From Clostridium sp. TW13 (GTDB lineage Bacteria > Bacillota > Clostridia > Clostridiales > Clostridiaceae), in NCBI RefSeq assembly GCF_024345225.1, contig NZ_BROD01000002.1:1-64000 (forward strand): a DNA stretch of 64,000 nt, in the 5' to 3' direction. The translations under genes were made by a program, and so were the position numbers. Positions within the stretch are counted from its first letter, which is position 1. Every line of letters begins with the position of its first letter. This document shows, one piece after another, positions 42,883-50,920 of this stretch. Below the pieces are notes generated by a model. The model made no database searches, had not been told where the DNA came from, and was given only the letters and a program-made list of their open reading frames with translations.

Positions 42883-43545
42883 TTATTTTCTATTAAGTTG
42901 TAAATACACTCCTCCACCAGATAAAATCAAAGTGTTTTTATCTTTTATATAGAAACTACAGCCCGTATATTTTTTAGAATTGATAACTTCTACTTCAGTA
43001 ACGCTATTACCTTTTATCCCTAATTTATCTAAAGTAACATGATTCCTCGTCTCACTTGCAATAGTATCATTTGATACTGTTTTTTTCTGATAAATAGGGT
43101 TAGTTATTATATTATTCAAGTCACTTACGTTTTCAGCGAAAGAGATTGACTGCTCTTTTGAGAAAATAACAGTTTTGCCTATAATCTTATTTAAGTCTTC
43201 ATCAGTAAAAGTTGTTACTTTATTACTTGCTAGTTTTTTAGAAATAGTCCAAGTTCCATAAAATGATGGTCGAATCTCATTATTCTTTGAACCAGAGTCA
43301 TTTTTAGTTGGTTGTTGGTTTGAATTTGAATTATTCTCCTTTGTTGTTTGTTGGTTTGAGTCTGAATTACCAGCCGTTGAATTATTATCAGTGTTATCAT
43401 TTGCTGTCTGATCTTTTGAAGTTGTATCGCTATTTTGAGATGTATTAGTCTTTGAAGAAGCATCCTTCACATCATTACTATTGCTACATCCACCTAAAAA
43501 AACACACATTAAAACTAATATGGGTATTATCTTCTTTTTATTCAT
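42883..43545 (-). CDS. Lipoprotein, candidate lysozyme immunity factor
   Basis: A 220-residue protein with signal peptide and lipobox LGGC (Cys 20), a long Ser/Asn/Gln/Thr-rich linker (about 25-90) and a C-terminal globular domain ending GGGVYLQLNRK. Start has AAAGGAAA upstream. It converges on the muramidase gene. An outer-surface lipoprotein next to a secreted lysozyme could be an inhibitor that protects the producer. A decayed copy sits before uviB, so the gene tracks with bacteriocin genes. Confidence 0.7.
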   Translation of the reverse strand: MNKKKIIPILVLMCVFLGGCSNSNDVKDASSKTNTSQNSDTTSKDQTANDNTDNNSTAGNSDSNQQTTKENNSNSNQQPTKNDSGSKNNEIRPSFYGTWTISKKLASNKVTTFTDEDLNKIIGKTVIFSKEQSISFAENVSDLNNIITNPIYQKKTVSNDTIASETRNHVTLDKLGIKGNSVTEVEVINSKKYTGCSFYIKDKNTLILSGGGVYLQLNRK

Positions 43546-43760
43546 AATTCACATTTCCTTTCAAATATATTCTTTAACTTACTATAAGATAATTATAAAG
43601 TCCGGAATTTAATGTCGAATAATACATATTATACCTTGTATTCTTTATTTAATCAAATGAACATAATGTTTCTAATACAGAACCAAAGATTCAATAAATA
43701 AATTTTAAACATAAATTCTATTTATTATTCATAACCCAATACCTACCTAAAACACAGGAA

Positions 43761-43797
43761 AATAGCATTGCAATTCACTTTTGCAATGCTACTTTTT
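43761..43797. terminator. Terminator of the small-protein operon
   Basis: TAGCATTGCAA and TTGCAATGCTA perfect arms at the end of the leftward DUF2922/DUF1659 genes, with A/T tails on both sides. Confidence 0.85.
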
Positions 43798-44015
43798 CAT
43801 ACCTTAATATTTTGAGTCTTGGTTTTAATAATTCTAGCGCTAGCCTTCACTCCATCCTCATAATGGTTTGTTATATACATACGTTTATCAAGAATTAAAT
43901 CCATTACCTTTGACACTTCTTCCTTTGTAACATTATCTTTAGCAAAGGGTATGTTTACAGTCTTAGTAGCTCCTTGAGTTCTATTTAGAAACACTAATGC
44001 TAATGTTTTAGACAT
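43797..44015 (-). CDS. DUF2922 family protein
   Basis: A 72-residue protein with GAGGTGAG upstream: MSKTLALVFLNRTQGATKTV, then KDNVTKEEVSKVMDLIL. This is the usual DUF2922 pattern (hydrophobic strand, Val-Thr turn, helix). Function unknown in the family; members are common on clostridial plasmids and phages with DUF1659 partners, as here. Confidence 0.85.
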   Translation of the reverse strand: MSKTLALVFLNRTQGATKTVNIPFAKDNVTKEEVSKVMDLILDKRMYITNHYEDGVKASARIIKTKTQNIKV

Positions 44016-44037
44016 AATCTCACCTCACAGTCTTAAA

Positions 44038-44259
44038 TTAATTTGTTAATAAGTATCTATCAACCCTTTGAAATACCTTTGGCATATTAGGGTCCATTAA
44101 GTTAGCCATAGCAGAGCATACAGAATAAATATCTTCATCAGTATTCTCTTGATCAATATTAATAAGCTTCAATTTCTGATATACAGGTGTGTTATTAGTA
44201 CCTGATACACCTGTTTGTACCTTGATTACAAGGTCTTTGGCTATTTGTGATTTCTCCAT
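44038..44259 (-). CDS. DUF1659 family protein
   Basis: A 73-residue protein with AAAGGGGG upstream: LVIKVQTGVSGTNNTPVYQK, then TDEDIYSVCSAMANL and a C-terminal VDRYLLTN. This matches DUF1659. It stops 22 bp before the DUF2922 gene, so they are co-translated. Biochemical role unknown. Confidence 0.85.
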   Translation of the reverse strand: MEKSQIAKDLVIKVQTGVSGTNNTPVYQKLKLINIDQENTDEDIYSVCSAMANLMDPNMPKVFQRVDRYLLTN

Positions 44260-44277
44260 TGTGATTCCCCCTTTCTA

Positions 44278-44511
44278 TTATTCACTTATTAGATCATAGG
44301 TTTCTTCAGTTAAAACATAGTAACCATTATTTTTTTCAAGAAGGCTAGCAATACCTTCACCAACAGCAAGCATATCAGTATCGCTAATTGCTGGATTTAG
44401 ATTATCAAAGGTTTGGATGGTGAAAATATCATTTCCTCGCTGATCTTGCTTGAATGTAGCTTTTATTTTTAAAGCATGATTAGATAAAACTGCTTTTATG
44501 ACCATAAACAC
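44278..44511 (-). CDS. DUF1659-like protein
   Basis: A 77-residue protein with AAGGAGGTG upstream. It has the same strand and helix order as DUF1659 (KAVLSNHALKIKATFKQ, SDTDMLAVGEGIASLLEK, YVLTEETYDL) but is more diverged, probably a second paralogue. First gene of a three-gene leftward operon. Confidence 0.7.
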   Translation of the reverse strand: MFMVIKAVLSNHALKIKATFKQDQRGNDIFTIQTFDNLNPAISDTDMLAVGEGIASLLEKNNGYYVLTEETYDLISE

Positions 44512-44562
44512 ACCTCCTTAAGGTTTAAGTCAGCTGAAAGAATATAAGCTTATATGCTAGTT

Positions 44563-44597
44563 TATTTGAACTTGTTATATATTTTCAGATGCCTTAA
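44563..44597. mobile_element. Probable remnant of the 159-bp MITE
   Basis: GAACTTGTTATATATTTTC followed by AGATGCC and TTA matches the right end of the MITE copy at 49144-49302; GCTAGTTTATTTG before it also matches MITE interior. The left end is missing. Confidence 0.45.
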
Positions 44598-44610
44598 CAT
44601 ATATACGTAA
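44598..44610 (-). promoter_or_regulatory. Shared upstream motif TTACGTATATATG (copy 1)
   Basis: Lies about 90 bp before the three-gene operon. The same 13 bases occur before the other DUF1659/DUF2922 pair at 45325-45337, and CCGTATATATAAAC occurs before yvrJ. It is a candidate promoter element for a dedicated sigma factor. Confidence 0.45.
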
Positions 44611-44732
44611 ATTTACAGAATATTTAATAAATTAAGTAGCTTTAAAATCTACATATGGTATAATTAATTTAAGGTTACACCATATATTGATTTAGGAATA
44701 AGAGAAGAATAGAGCATTAAGCTCTATTTTTT

Positions 44733-44770
44733 TGCAAAAAAATAAGGCCTACTATTGAGGACCTTATTTC
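44733..44770 (-). terminator. Terminator of the second DUF2922 gene
   Basis: Read leftward: AAATAAGG, a 14-base loop, CCTTATTT and a T run. A second small hairpin (TAGAGC / GCTCTA) follows. Confidence 0.8.
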
Positions 44771-44802
44771 ATATAGGAGTTTTCTTGGAAATTTATTAAT
44801 TA

Positions 44803-45018
44803 CTATAGAGTAATCTTATCTACGTTTCTTTCTATTATTTCTGCTGAAGACTTAGATACAAGAGCTCCCTTAGGAAGCTTAAAAGCCTTCTTTTCAATTA
44901 TAGTATCCATTAATCCCTTAACTTCATCAGTAGTAACATTTTCTTTTACGTTATTTACAGAAATAGAAGCCTTGTTTCCTGCATCTGTAGCAAAAGTCAT
45001 GCTTAATGATTTAGACAT
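44803..45018 (-). CDS. DUF2922 family protein
   Basis: A 71-residue protein with GAGGTGAAAC upstream: MSKSLSMTFATDAGNKASIS, then VKENVTTDEVKGLMDTII. Paralogue of the gene at 43797, in a second two-gene unit. Unlike that copy it ends ERNVDKITL. Function unknown. Confidence 0.85.
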   Translation of the reverse strand: MSKSLSMTFATDAGNKASISVNNVKENVTTDEVKGLMDTIIEKKAFKLPKGALVSKSSAEIIERNVDKITL

Positions 45019-45055
45019 ATTGTTTCACCTCACTTTCAATATATTTTGCATTTTA

Positions 45056-45277
45056 CTAAGCTTGAGCTAGTTTGTACAATTCATTTTTTAGGACAACCTT
45101 GTTACCAGCTGCCATTACCCCACCAATAGCAGTTGCAACAGCAAATAGATCTTCATCAGTTGCAGTGTCAGCAACATTCCCAAACTTTTGAGTTGTATAA
45201 ACTGGATTACCATTCTTTGTACCAGTCTCAAGTTTGATATTTAGAGATCTTTCTTGTTTTGTAGCAGTTATAGCCAT
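45056..45277 (-). CDS. DUF1659 family protein
   Basis: A 73-residue protein with AAAGGGGGTG upstream: SLNIKLETGTKNGNPVYTTQ, then TDEDLFAVATAIGGVM. It is a closer match to the DUF1659 pattern than its paralogue at 44038. It heads the second DUF1659-DUF2922 unit. Function unknown. Confidence 0.87.
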   Translation of the reverse strand: MAITATKQERSLNIKLETGTKNGNPVYTTQKFGNVADTATDEDLFAVATAIGGVMAAGNKVVLKNELYKLAQA

Positions 45278-45324
45278 AAAAACACCCCCTTTTTATTTGG
45301 GCACCACTTCAGATGCCTTATGTC

Positions 45325-45337
45325 CATATATACGTAA
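45325..45337 (-). promoter_or_regulatory. Shared upstream motif TTACGTATATATG (copy 2)
   Basis: Read on the minus strand about 50 bp before the DUF1659 gene. Both this and copy 1 are followed a few bases later by TAAGGCATCTGAA. Confidence 0.45.
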
Positions 45338-45608
45338 CTAATAAAAAAATTAGCAAGTTAGATAAGATTAATATTTGTTACCTAATTAATATCTATTCGG
45401 AGCAGGTTCATACTGCTTTATTTTATATATTCAGACTTAGAATAAATGCAGTAATATTAAATACTAATTACACAAAACTATCTATTCTCTTGTTCCTGGA
45501 AAAGGAACAACTCCTATTGTATTTTTTGGTGATAGAAGTTGGTATGGTTATGCTTATTAATAGAAAATTTATATTGTTTTAATTTGATTTATTAGTAATT
45601 AATGAAAA

Positions 45609-45644
45609 AAAACTTAGAAATAATTAATTCTAAGTCTCTTTTTA
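45609..45644 (+). terminator. Terminator-like hairpin without obvious gene
   Basis: AACTTAGAA-taatta-TTCTAAGT followed by CTCTTTTT. No supported gene ends here on the plus strand. Confidence 0.55.
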
Positions 45645-45692
45645 AACTTTTCTTTATGTGACAACGTATAATATTAAAAGGGAGTGACGTAA

Positions 45693-46223
45693 ATGAAAAA
45701 AGTTTATCTTTGTTTAGCTATTATATCTTGTATAAGTATAGTAACTATAATCGGATGTTCCAAAGCAAAAAATAATTTTGAAGATAAAAAAATAATGAAT
45801 AATACTGCAACTAGTATGACTTCCCCAGTGCAAACACTTTATAACTTAGCAGTTCCATATAAAATAATATATTATAAAAACGGAAAGAGTACTGTTATTT
45901 CAAAAGAAGATAAAAATTTTAATGCTATAGTTGATGAAACTAAAGGACGAATTAAGACCATTAAGGATCAATATAAAAGTTTATTCTCTGTTGATGAATT
46001 TAAACAAAAAGGATTTTTGTTAGAATTTGATTATTATAAAAAAGAGACCTTACAATATGTTAATGCGAAAGGTATAAACACAACTATAACTTATACTAAG
46101 TTGTATTTTAATTTGGATGTGAAGGATGATACTAGTAATTTAATGAGCTTTGAAGGAGAAGGGTTTAATCCTATAGGTCCATTATCTAATAGTGATAAGT
46201 TGCTTGATTTGTTGAATAATTAG
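45693..46223 (+). CDS. Hypothetical lipoprotein
   Basis: A 176-residue protein with GGGAGTGA upstream, a signal peptide and lipobox IIGC (Cys 22). The rest is a soluble mixed domain with no recognised family (SVDEFKQKGFLLEFDYYKK; SNLMSFEGEGFNPIG). Surface location is clear; the function is not. It stands alone between terminators. Confidence 0.75.
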   Translation: MKKVYLCLAIISCISIVTIIGCSKAKNNFEDKKIMNNTATSMTSPVQTLYNLAVPYKIIYYKNGKSTVISKEDKNFNAIVDETKGRIKTIKDQYKSLFSVDEFKQKGFLLEFDYYKKETLQYVNAKGINTTITYTKLYFNLDVKDDTSNLMSFEGEGFNPIGPLSNSDKLLDLLNN

Positions 46224-46260
46224 TAATTTTACATACTATGATGCTATCAAGTGCATAAAA

Positions 46261-46303
46261 GATTAAAAAGGGCTATACAATTTTGTGTAGCCCTTTTTAA
46301 TCT
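46261..46303. terminator. Bidirectional terminator
   Basis: GATTAAAAAGGGCTATACA and TTGTGTAGCCCTTTTTAATC pair almost throughout, between two convergent genes. Confidence 0.9.
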
Positions 46304-46313
46304 TTTTATTTTA

Positions 46314-46892
46314 TTAAATAACCTTCCTAATCTCCATCTTCAATTTCCTAAGTATCTTATTCCTTTTTCTAATAGCTCTGAAGTACTCCATGTTCTTTCT
46401 TTCAGCGTAGGTTTTCATGGAAACCCCATTGTAATATACGAGGAATATAAGCTCAAATTCATCTTCAGAGAGCTTTGATAAAGCACTTCTAAGTTCATTG
46501 AAGTTTTCAAGTCTTATAAAATCATCCTCAATATCAGTTTGGCTCATAAGACATTCAATAAATTCAGCATTTCCTTCATTTGAAATTCTTTCATTTAGGC
46601 TCACATTATCACTATGTTTTATATTGTGTCTTGTAAGGTCTAAGATTGCATTTAAAATTGTTTGAAAGGCATAGCTGCTAAAGGTATTAGAGCCTATCTT
46701 ATACTTGTCTATAGAATTGATTAATGCTACATAGGCTGTTTGAGCTAGGTCGTATATATCTAGGTAGCTAACATAGTATTTGTTTGCTGTTTTGAAAATA
46801 AAAGGCTTATATTGATCCAGAAGCATTAGAATAGCTTCGTTATCTCCTTCTTTGGCTTTTATAACACATTGTTCAATTTGTTTATGATCCAT
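46314..46892 (-). CDS. Sigma-70-like factor (TcdR/SigO-like size class)
   Basis: A 192-residue protein with AAGGTGGTG upstream. Region 2 is recognisable (DQYKPFIFKTANKYYVSYLD, DIYDLAQTAYVALINSIDKY) and region 4 is present but diverged (LSEDEFELIFLVYYNGVSM, KTYAERKNMEYFRAIRKRN). It differs from the UviA protein. The nearby YvrJ gene recalls B. subtilis, where yvrJ adjoins the SigO/RsoA genes, so it may direct the DUF1659/DUF2922/YvrJ genes. That link is inference. Confidence 0.75.
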   Translation of the reverse strand: MDHKQIEQCVIKAKEGDNEAILMLLDQYKPFIFKTANKYYVSYLDIYDLAQTAYVALINSIDKYKIGSNTFSSYAFQTILNAILDLTRHNIKHSDNVSLNERISNEGNAEFIECLMSQTDIEDDFIRLENFNELRSALSKLSEDEFELIFLVYYNGVSMKTYAERKNMEYFRAIRKRNKILRKLKMEIRKVI

Positions 46893-47373
46893 AAAACACC
46901 ACCTTAATAAAATTAAGGCTTCACCATATATTTACATATTACTAATACGTGAATTTTTTGGAAATTGCACTTAAATACAAGGAAATTCTTGATTTAGATA
47001 GAATATAAAGAAGGGTTGAGATTTTTTTCTCCATAAAAGACGGCATGGACGAAAAAACTTGAAATAAAGAATAGAATAAAGTATATTAAGTAATATAAAG
47101 TCATGTTAAATAACTAAAATAATTATAAATAAAATTACTATAAAAAGCAAACGATCCCATATGATGCGAAGTTTCTCAGGCCAAACATCATATAGGATCT
47201 CAAAAAATAATTAAGTAAATAAATAATTAGTTTAATAATTGTTTATTTATTTAGTTTATTTTTGTTGTTTTCACTTACGATTATACATATTAGTGTATCA
47301 TAAGTCAACAAAAAAAGTACGGTTCTGAACCCTTGCTGATTATAGTAAAATAAAGGATTTGGAGCGTTTTTTT
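46893..47373. other. Intergenic region before the primase gene, possible replication origin
   Basis: AT-rich, without a gene. It has a 14-bp hairpin (GATCCCATATGATG / CATCATATAGGATC, 47153-47199) and an AAATAAATAATTAG / TAATTGTTTATTTATTT inverted pair near 47215-47260. Position directly upstream of an AEP-type replication protein makes it a plausible origin, but no iterons are obvious. Confidence 0.35.
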
Positions 47374-47466
47374 ATGAAAATTAAGCCTATTTTAGACTAC
47401 TTTACAGGACATAAAACCAGTGTTAATGGCATTGACCACAGACAATGCTTTTTTGTATTAGGTTAG
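47374..47466 (+). CDS. Possible 30-residue peptide before the primase
   Basis: ATG with TTGGAGCG upstream, encoding MKIKPILDYFTGHKTSVNGI and ten more residues before a stop 9 bp ahead of the primase start. Could be a translational-coupling leader or a decayed 5' exon of a longer gene. Low certainty. Confidence 0.3.
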   Translation: MKIKPILDYFTGHKTSVNGIDHRQCFFVLG

Positions 47467-47475
47467 TGACTGTAT

Positions 47476-48894
47476 ATGATAACAGCAATTAGAAATTTAG
47501 AAAACCGTTCAAAAAACGAACTGAAATTGAACGGTGATGAAAAGATTATTAACATGGCAATAACTCAGCTGGATCTTTTGCATAATAAGGATGATGGATT
47601 TATAACCATAGCTGTAAAGAAGGATAATCGCTTTCTTCAGTATCATTATAAGATTCAGAGCTTAAGAGCCAACATAGGTAAGGTTTTAAGTATTGAAGAT
47701 GTCAATATATATGTATCTCCAAACAGTTATTTTAAGCCATATAGAAGGATTGAAAACATAAGAAAACTTAATGCTCTGTACATTGATATAGATTTTTATA
47801 ATAGTAAACATTACCAAAACAGTAGCTATGATGGAGTTAAATATATTTTAGAACATGATTATTTTGGCAAAACTGTGCCTGAGCCAAGCTTTATAATAAA
47901 TACAGGTCGAGGCATGGCTGTTTATTGGCTTATAGAGCCAGTACCCTATAAGGCGCTCCCCCTTTGGAATGGACTTCAAAAGTACTTACTTAAAGAGCTT
48001 GAAGACGTGGGTGCAGATTCAAAAAGCATAGATAGTGCCAGAATAATGAGGCTTGCTGGAAGCACGAATCAAAAAAATAAGGTTAAAGCTCAGATAGAAA
48101 TTTATAATGATTACATCTATTCTTTAAGAGAAATCCAAGAAAATTACCTTCCAGAGCTAACCCCTTATGTTAAAAACCCAATGCACAAGCAAAAGGGCAG
48201 AAAAGCAAAGGTTGTAAAGCTATATAATATGTTTTCCTTGCACCACGCAAGACTCTTGGATCTTATAAAGCTTCAAGAGCTTAGACAAGGCTATTGCCGT
48301 AATAGCGATGGGGAATTAGTAATTCATGGACAACGAGAGCTTATGTGCTTTTTATATCGCTACTGGTCCAACTGCTTCACAGGGGATAAGGAAAAAGCCT
48401 TAGAAGATACTTTAGAGTTTAATAGCAACTTTAAGAAGCCACTTAGTAATAAAGAAGTTGAAAAAATAACTGAATCAGCAAATCGTGCTTATGAAGAATG
48501 GCTACTTAATGATTTTAACCTTGTTAAAAATGAAAAAGGCGAGGTAGATGAAGCCACTAAGGTAAAGCTCCAAAAGGTTATAGGAAGAAGCAAGGTATAC
48601 AAAACATTAGGATATAACTATAAAAATGCTACTTTGATTCAGCTCCTAAGCATTACAGCTGAAGAAATGAAAGAGCTTAGCACAATTATTGATAATAAAG
48701 AAAAAAGATGTAGGGATTATTCAAATAGAAAAGTTAAAAGAAGAAATGACATAGGGTTAAATAGGAGAGAACGTGAAAAATTAAATAGAGTAGAAGCCAT
48801 TAAGGAGTTGAGAGAGCAGGGCTTAACCCAAAAGGAAGTGGCTGAAAAACTAGGTGTTAGTGAGCGAACAATAAGGCGATACGATAATTTGTAA
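47476..48894 (+). CDS. AEP-superfamily primase / plasmid replication protein with C-terminal HTH
   Basis: A 472-residue protein. The N-terminal half shows the archaeo-eukaryotic primase layout: LNALYIDIDFYN (the acidic DxD pair), a FIINTGRGMAVYWLIEP strand-turn and SARIMRLAGSTNQK with its basic residues. The middle is helical and charged, and the last 50 residues form a helix-turn-helix (LREQGLTQKEVAEKLGVSER). Such proteins start or prime replication of small plasmids. With a Rep_3 gene also in the window, this could be a second replicon or a helper primase. No relaxase motifs are present. Confidence 0.7.
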   Translation: MITAIRNLENRSKNELKLNGDEKIINMAITQLDLLHNKDDGFITIAVKKDNRFLQYHYKIQSLRANIGKVLSIEDVNIYVSPNSYFKPYRRIENIRKLNALYIDIDFYNSKHYQNSSYDGVKYILEHDYFGKTVPEPSFIINTGRGMAVYWLIEPVPYKALPLWNGLQKYLLKELEDVGADSKSIDSARIMRLAGSTNQKNKVKAQIEIYNDYIYSLREIQENYLPELTPYVKNPMHKQKGRKAKVVKLYNMFSLHHARLLDLIKLQELRQGYCRNSDGELVIHGQRELMCFLYRYWSNCFTGDKEKALEDTLEFNSNFKKPLSNKEVEKITESANRAYEEWLLNDFNLVKNEKGEVDEATKVKLQKVIGRSKVYKTLGYNYKNATLIQLLSITAEEMKELSTIIDNKEKRCRDYSNRKVKRRNDIGLNRREREKLNRVEAIKELREQGLTQKEVAEKLGVSERTIRRYDNL

Positions 48895-49054
48895 AATTCT
48901 CTATATTTTCAAAAAAACTAACCGGACACGAAACGGTGTCTTAAATTATATGGGCGTAGCCTGTTTACTCCCGAATTTCTAATAAAGTACGGGTAGTGGC
49001 TACTTCTAAAAGAATTTATAACATAGAACAAGATTGAGTCTTAACTTATAGAAA

Positions 49055-49095
49055 AAAACCTCTATAGTACAAATTACTATGGAGGCTTTTCTTTT
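49055..49095 (+). terminator. Terminator after the primase gene
   Basis: AACCTC-TATAGTA and TACTATG-GAGGCTT arms then T-rich. Upstream, GTAGCC...GTGGCTAC with inner TACTCCCG / CGGGTA forms a further possible fold at 48958-49012. Confidence 0.75.
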
Positions 49096-49143
49096 ATGCA
49101 GCATGGTTGGTATTATCATTGTTGCCACCTAATTTCAAAATTA

Positions 49144-49302
49144 GGCATCTTCAAAAAATAAATAAGTCCATCTGCTAGTCTATTTGATCTTATACTGTGT
49201 CAACAGAACCCTTAGATATCTCTGCTATCTGCGGAACCTATTTCCTTGTCTAAGTCCAAATATCCGTCGCATATTTGGACTTGTTATTTATTTTCAGATG
49301 CC
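49144..49302 (-). mobile_element. MITE, 159 bp, copy 2
   Basis: Near-identical reverse complement of 11935-12093, same length, with TTA on both sides. The terminal GGCATCT is intact at both ends. Its insertion supplies the last codons and stop of the yvrJ gene. Confidence 0.82.
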
Positions 49303-49433
49303 TTAATAACAATTGAAAGGTTATATATGGATTCAGTTAATTTATCTATCTTAGTCTCAACTCTGATAAGTAAGTAGCCAGCAACGGCTATTGGAAAGCC
49401 AACATTGGCTACAAGCTTTATGAAATCTTCCAT
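49284..49433 (-). CDS. YvrJ family small membrane protein
   Basis: A 49-residue protein: MEDFIKLVANVGFPIAVAGY, one membrane helix, then LIRVETKIDKLTESIYNL. This is the YvrJ pattern. GAGGA lies upstream of the start. The final residues (ASENK) and stop are encoded by the MITE inserted at its 3' end, so the native C-terminus was replaced by a few residues. Too short to be noticed by usual length cut-offs. Function unknown; the family accompanies DUF1659/DUF2922 genes. Confidence 0.8.
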   Translation of the reverse strand: MEDFIKLVANVGFPIAVAGYLLIRVETKIDKLTESIYNLSIVIKASENK

Positions 49434-49795
49434 TGGTGTGTCCTCATTAAATAATATTTGTTTATATATACGGAGGAGCTTTCAAAATTTAGGAGCTTTA
49501 CTTAAAAAATAAATTATTAGTAATCAGAAATAATCATAGAATGAAGTATTGATACTATGGAGAAATATATGTTATTTTATACATATATAGAATATTAAAG
49601 GGACTAAGTATTGTTGCTGTATTTGTGTTTTCATGAAATATATGGTGTTTATAATACTTGGAAAGACATTTTCAAGTAGCACACTCAAAAATATTAGATA
49701 CTACAAACATTATACTTAATTGCTTACATGGATTTATTAGATATTTTATATGTAATATTTTTTTAAAATAGTGGTTCTAATTATGGAGGCTAAAA
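49434..49795. other. Intergenic region, nothing identified
   Basis: AT-rich sequence with no gene, terminator or repeat that I can support. CCGTATATATAAAC on the minus strand near 49460-49475 may belong to the yvrJ promoter. Confidence 0.4.
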
Positions 49796-50299
49796 TTGAA
49801 AAAAAATTTTTATCGAAAAAAAGCATTAATTTTCATAGCTGTTATTGTGGTTATAATTTTTACTATGCTATTCTTTGTTTTTCAAAATATTAATTCTGAG
49901 ATTTCAATAAATGCATATAAAAAAGTAGAAAATTCATCTCATCTTTTATACGTTTCTGGAGTTGACATGTCAACTGTGAAACCTAGTGACATAAAGAAAG
50001 TAACTATAGGATTCACATTCTCAAAAAATAGAATAATGAGAAAACATGTTAAAGTAAGTTCAGAAGATTTAGATAATTTTATATTGAACAACCCAAATAT
50101 AAAATTATTAGGAGACGGAAGTCTTGAATATCCTTACGAACTACAATATGACCGAGAAGTTACATTTTACGCACCTAAGCTCAAAAAGGATGACATAACT
50201 AAATTGTTTGAAAACTTTAAAGTATGTGTAACTTGGGAAGATATCTTTGGGAAAGAATGTAGTAAAACATTTTATCTAAAGGATTGTAAGTGGAATTAG
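49796..50299 (+). CDS. Membrane-anchored hypothetical protein, TTG start
   Basis: A 167-residue protein starting at TTG with ATGGAGG eight bases upstream. An N-terminal membrane helix (about residues 10-30) is followed by an outside domain (SGVDMSTVKPSDIKKVTIGF, FYLKDCKWN end). Two cysteines lie in the C-terminal third. Not recognised; resembles the small anchored proteins near the bacteriocins in layout only. Confidence 0.65.
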   Translation: MKKNFYRKKALIFIAVIVVIIFTMLFFVFQNINSEISINAYKKVENSSHLLYVSGVDMSTVKPSDIKKVTIGFTFSKNRIMRKHVKVSSEDLDNFILNNPNIKLLGDGSLEYPYELQYDREVTFYAPKLKKDDITKLFENFKVCVTWEDIFGKECSKTFYLKDCKWN

Positions 50300-50531
50300 T
50301 GTATCAATAACTTACTTAATATTAGGATAAAGAATAGAAACCTGTAGGATAGGGAAATAATTAAATTAAGCAAATTATTTTATTTTTTATTATCCTCAGT
50401 AGATCTACTAAGTTATTTATACTTTCCAAGTTAATTCATCGAAATATACTCCCAATAAGCATAAATTTAGTTTATTTCACCGTAAAGTATATGGTGATGC
50501 ATCAAAATAATATTTATTGGAGGTTTGTATA

Positions 50532-50786
50532 ATGGAAAATCAGTTTTTTGTAGATAATGAAGTAGTTAAAAAAATAGATGGTGAAGCTACTTATGATAAG
50601 TTTGCTATTGCTTCAACTCTTTTTGATACAAGCTTTAAGGGTTCAAAATGCCACTTACTTGAAGGAAGAATTCTAAGAAATTGTGAGGCTTGTAATTTAG
50701 AGCCCATTTGCAAAGGCATTGATAACTTAGTTGAAAACTATATTGAAGCAACATCAACTGTGAACCAAAGCTTTGCCTTTGAATAA
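50532..50786 (+). CDS. Small Cys-motif protein
   Basis: An 84-residue protein. The ATG at 50532 is chosen because TTGGAGG precedes it; the in-frame 50517 ATG-like start lacks a site. It has four cysteines in KCHLLEGRILRNCEACNLEP followed by ICKG, spacing C-x11-C-x2-C-x5-C, which could hold zinc or an iron-sulfur cluster. No signal peptide, so cytoplasmic. Family not recognised. Confidence 0.65.
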   Translation: MENQFFVDNEVVKKIDGEATYDKFAIASTLFDTSFKGSKCHLLEGRILRNCEACNLEPICKGIDNLVENYIEATSTVNQSFAFE

Positions 50787-50864
50787 AAAAATCTTCTCCT
50801 AAATTTTTTGTTTTCTAAAAGATAATAGAATTGAGTAAAAAGCCCAATGCTAGGCACACATAAA

Positions 50865-50900
50865 TAAAGCAATTCAGATGCAGATCTGAATTGCTTTTTA
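50865..50900. terminator. Bidirectional terminator
   Basis: AAAGCAATTCAGATC-type perfect stem (AAGCAATTCAGATc / GATCTGAATTGCTT) then T run, between converging genes. Confidence 0.88.
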
Positions 50901-50920
50901 ATTGCAAATAAATTAGTACT

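Noticed and set aside
45313-45582. 89-residue plus-strand ORF
   Set aside because: No ribosome binding site, unnatural composition, and its start overlaps the shared upstream motif of the DUF1659 gene. The terminator-like hairpin after it keeps a small doubt.
47476-48894. Conjugative relaxase
   Set aside because: No three-histidine relaxase motif or catalytic Tyr context; the acidic DxD strand and overall layout fit an AEP primase better.
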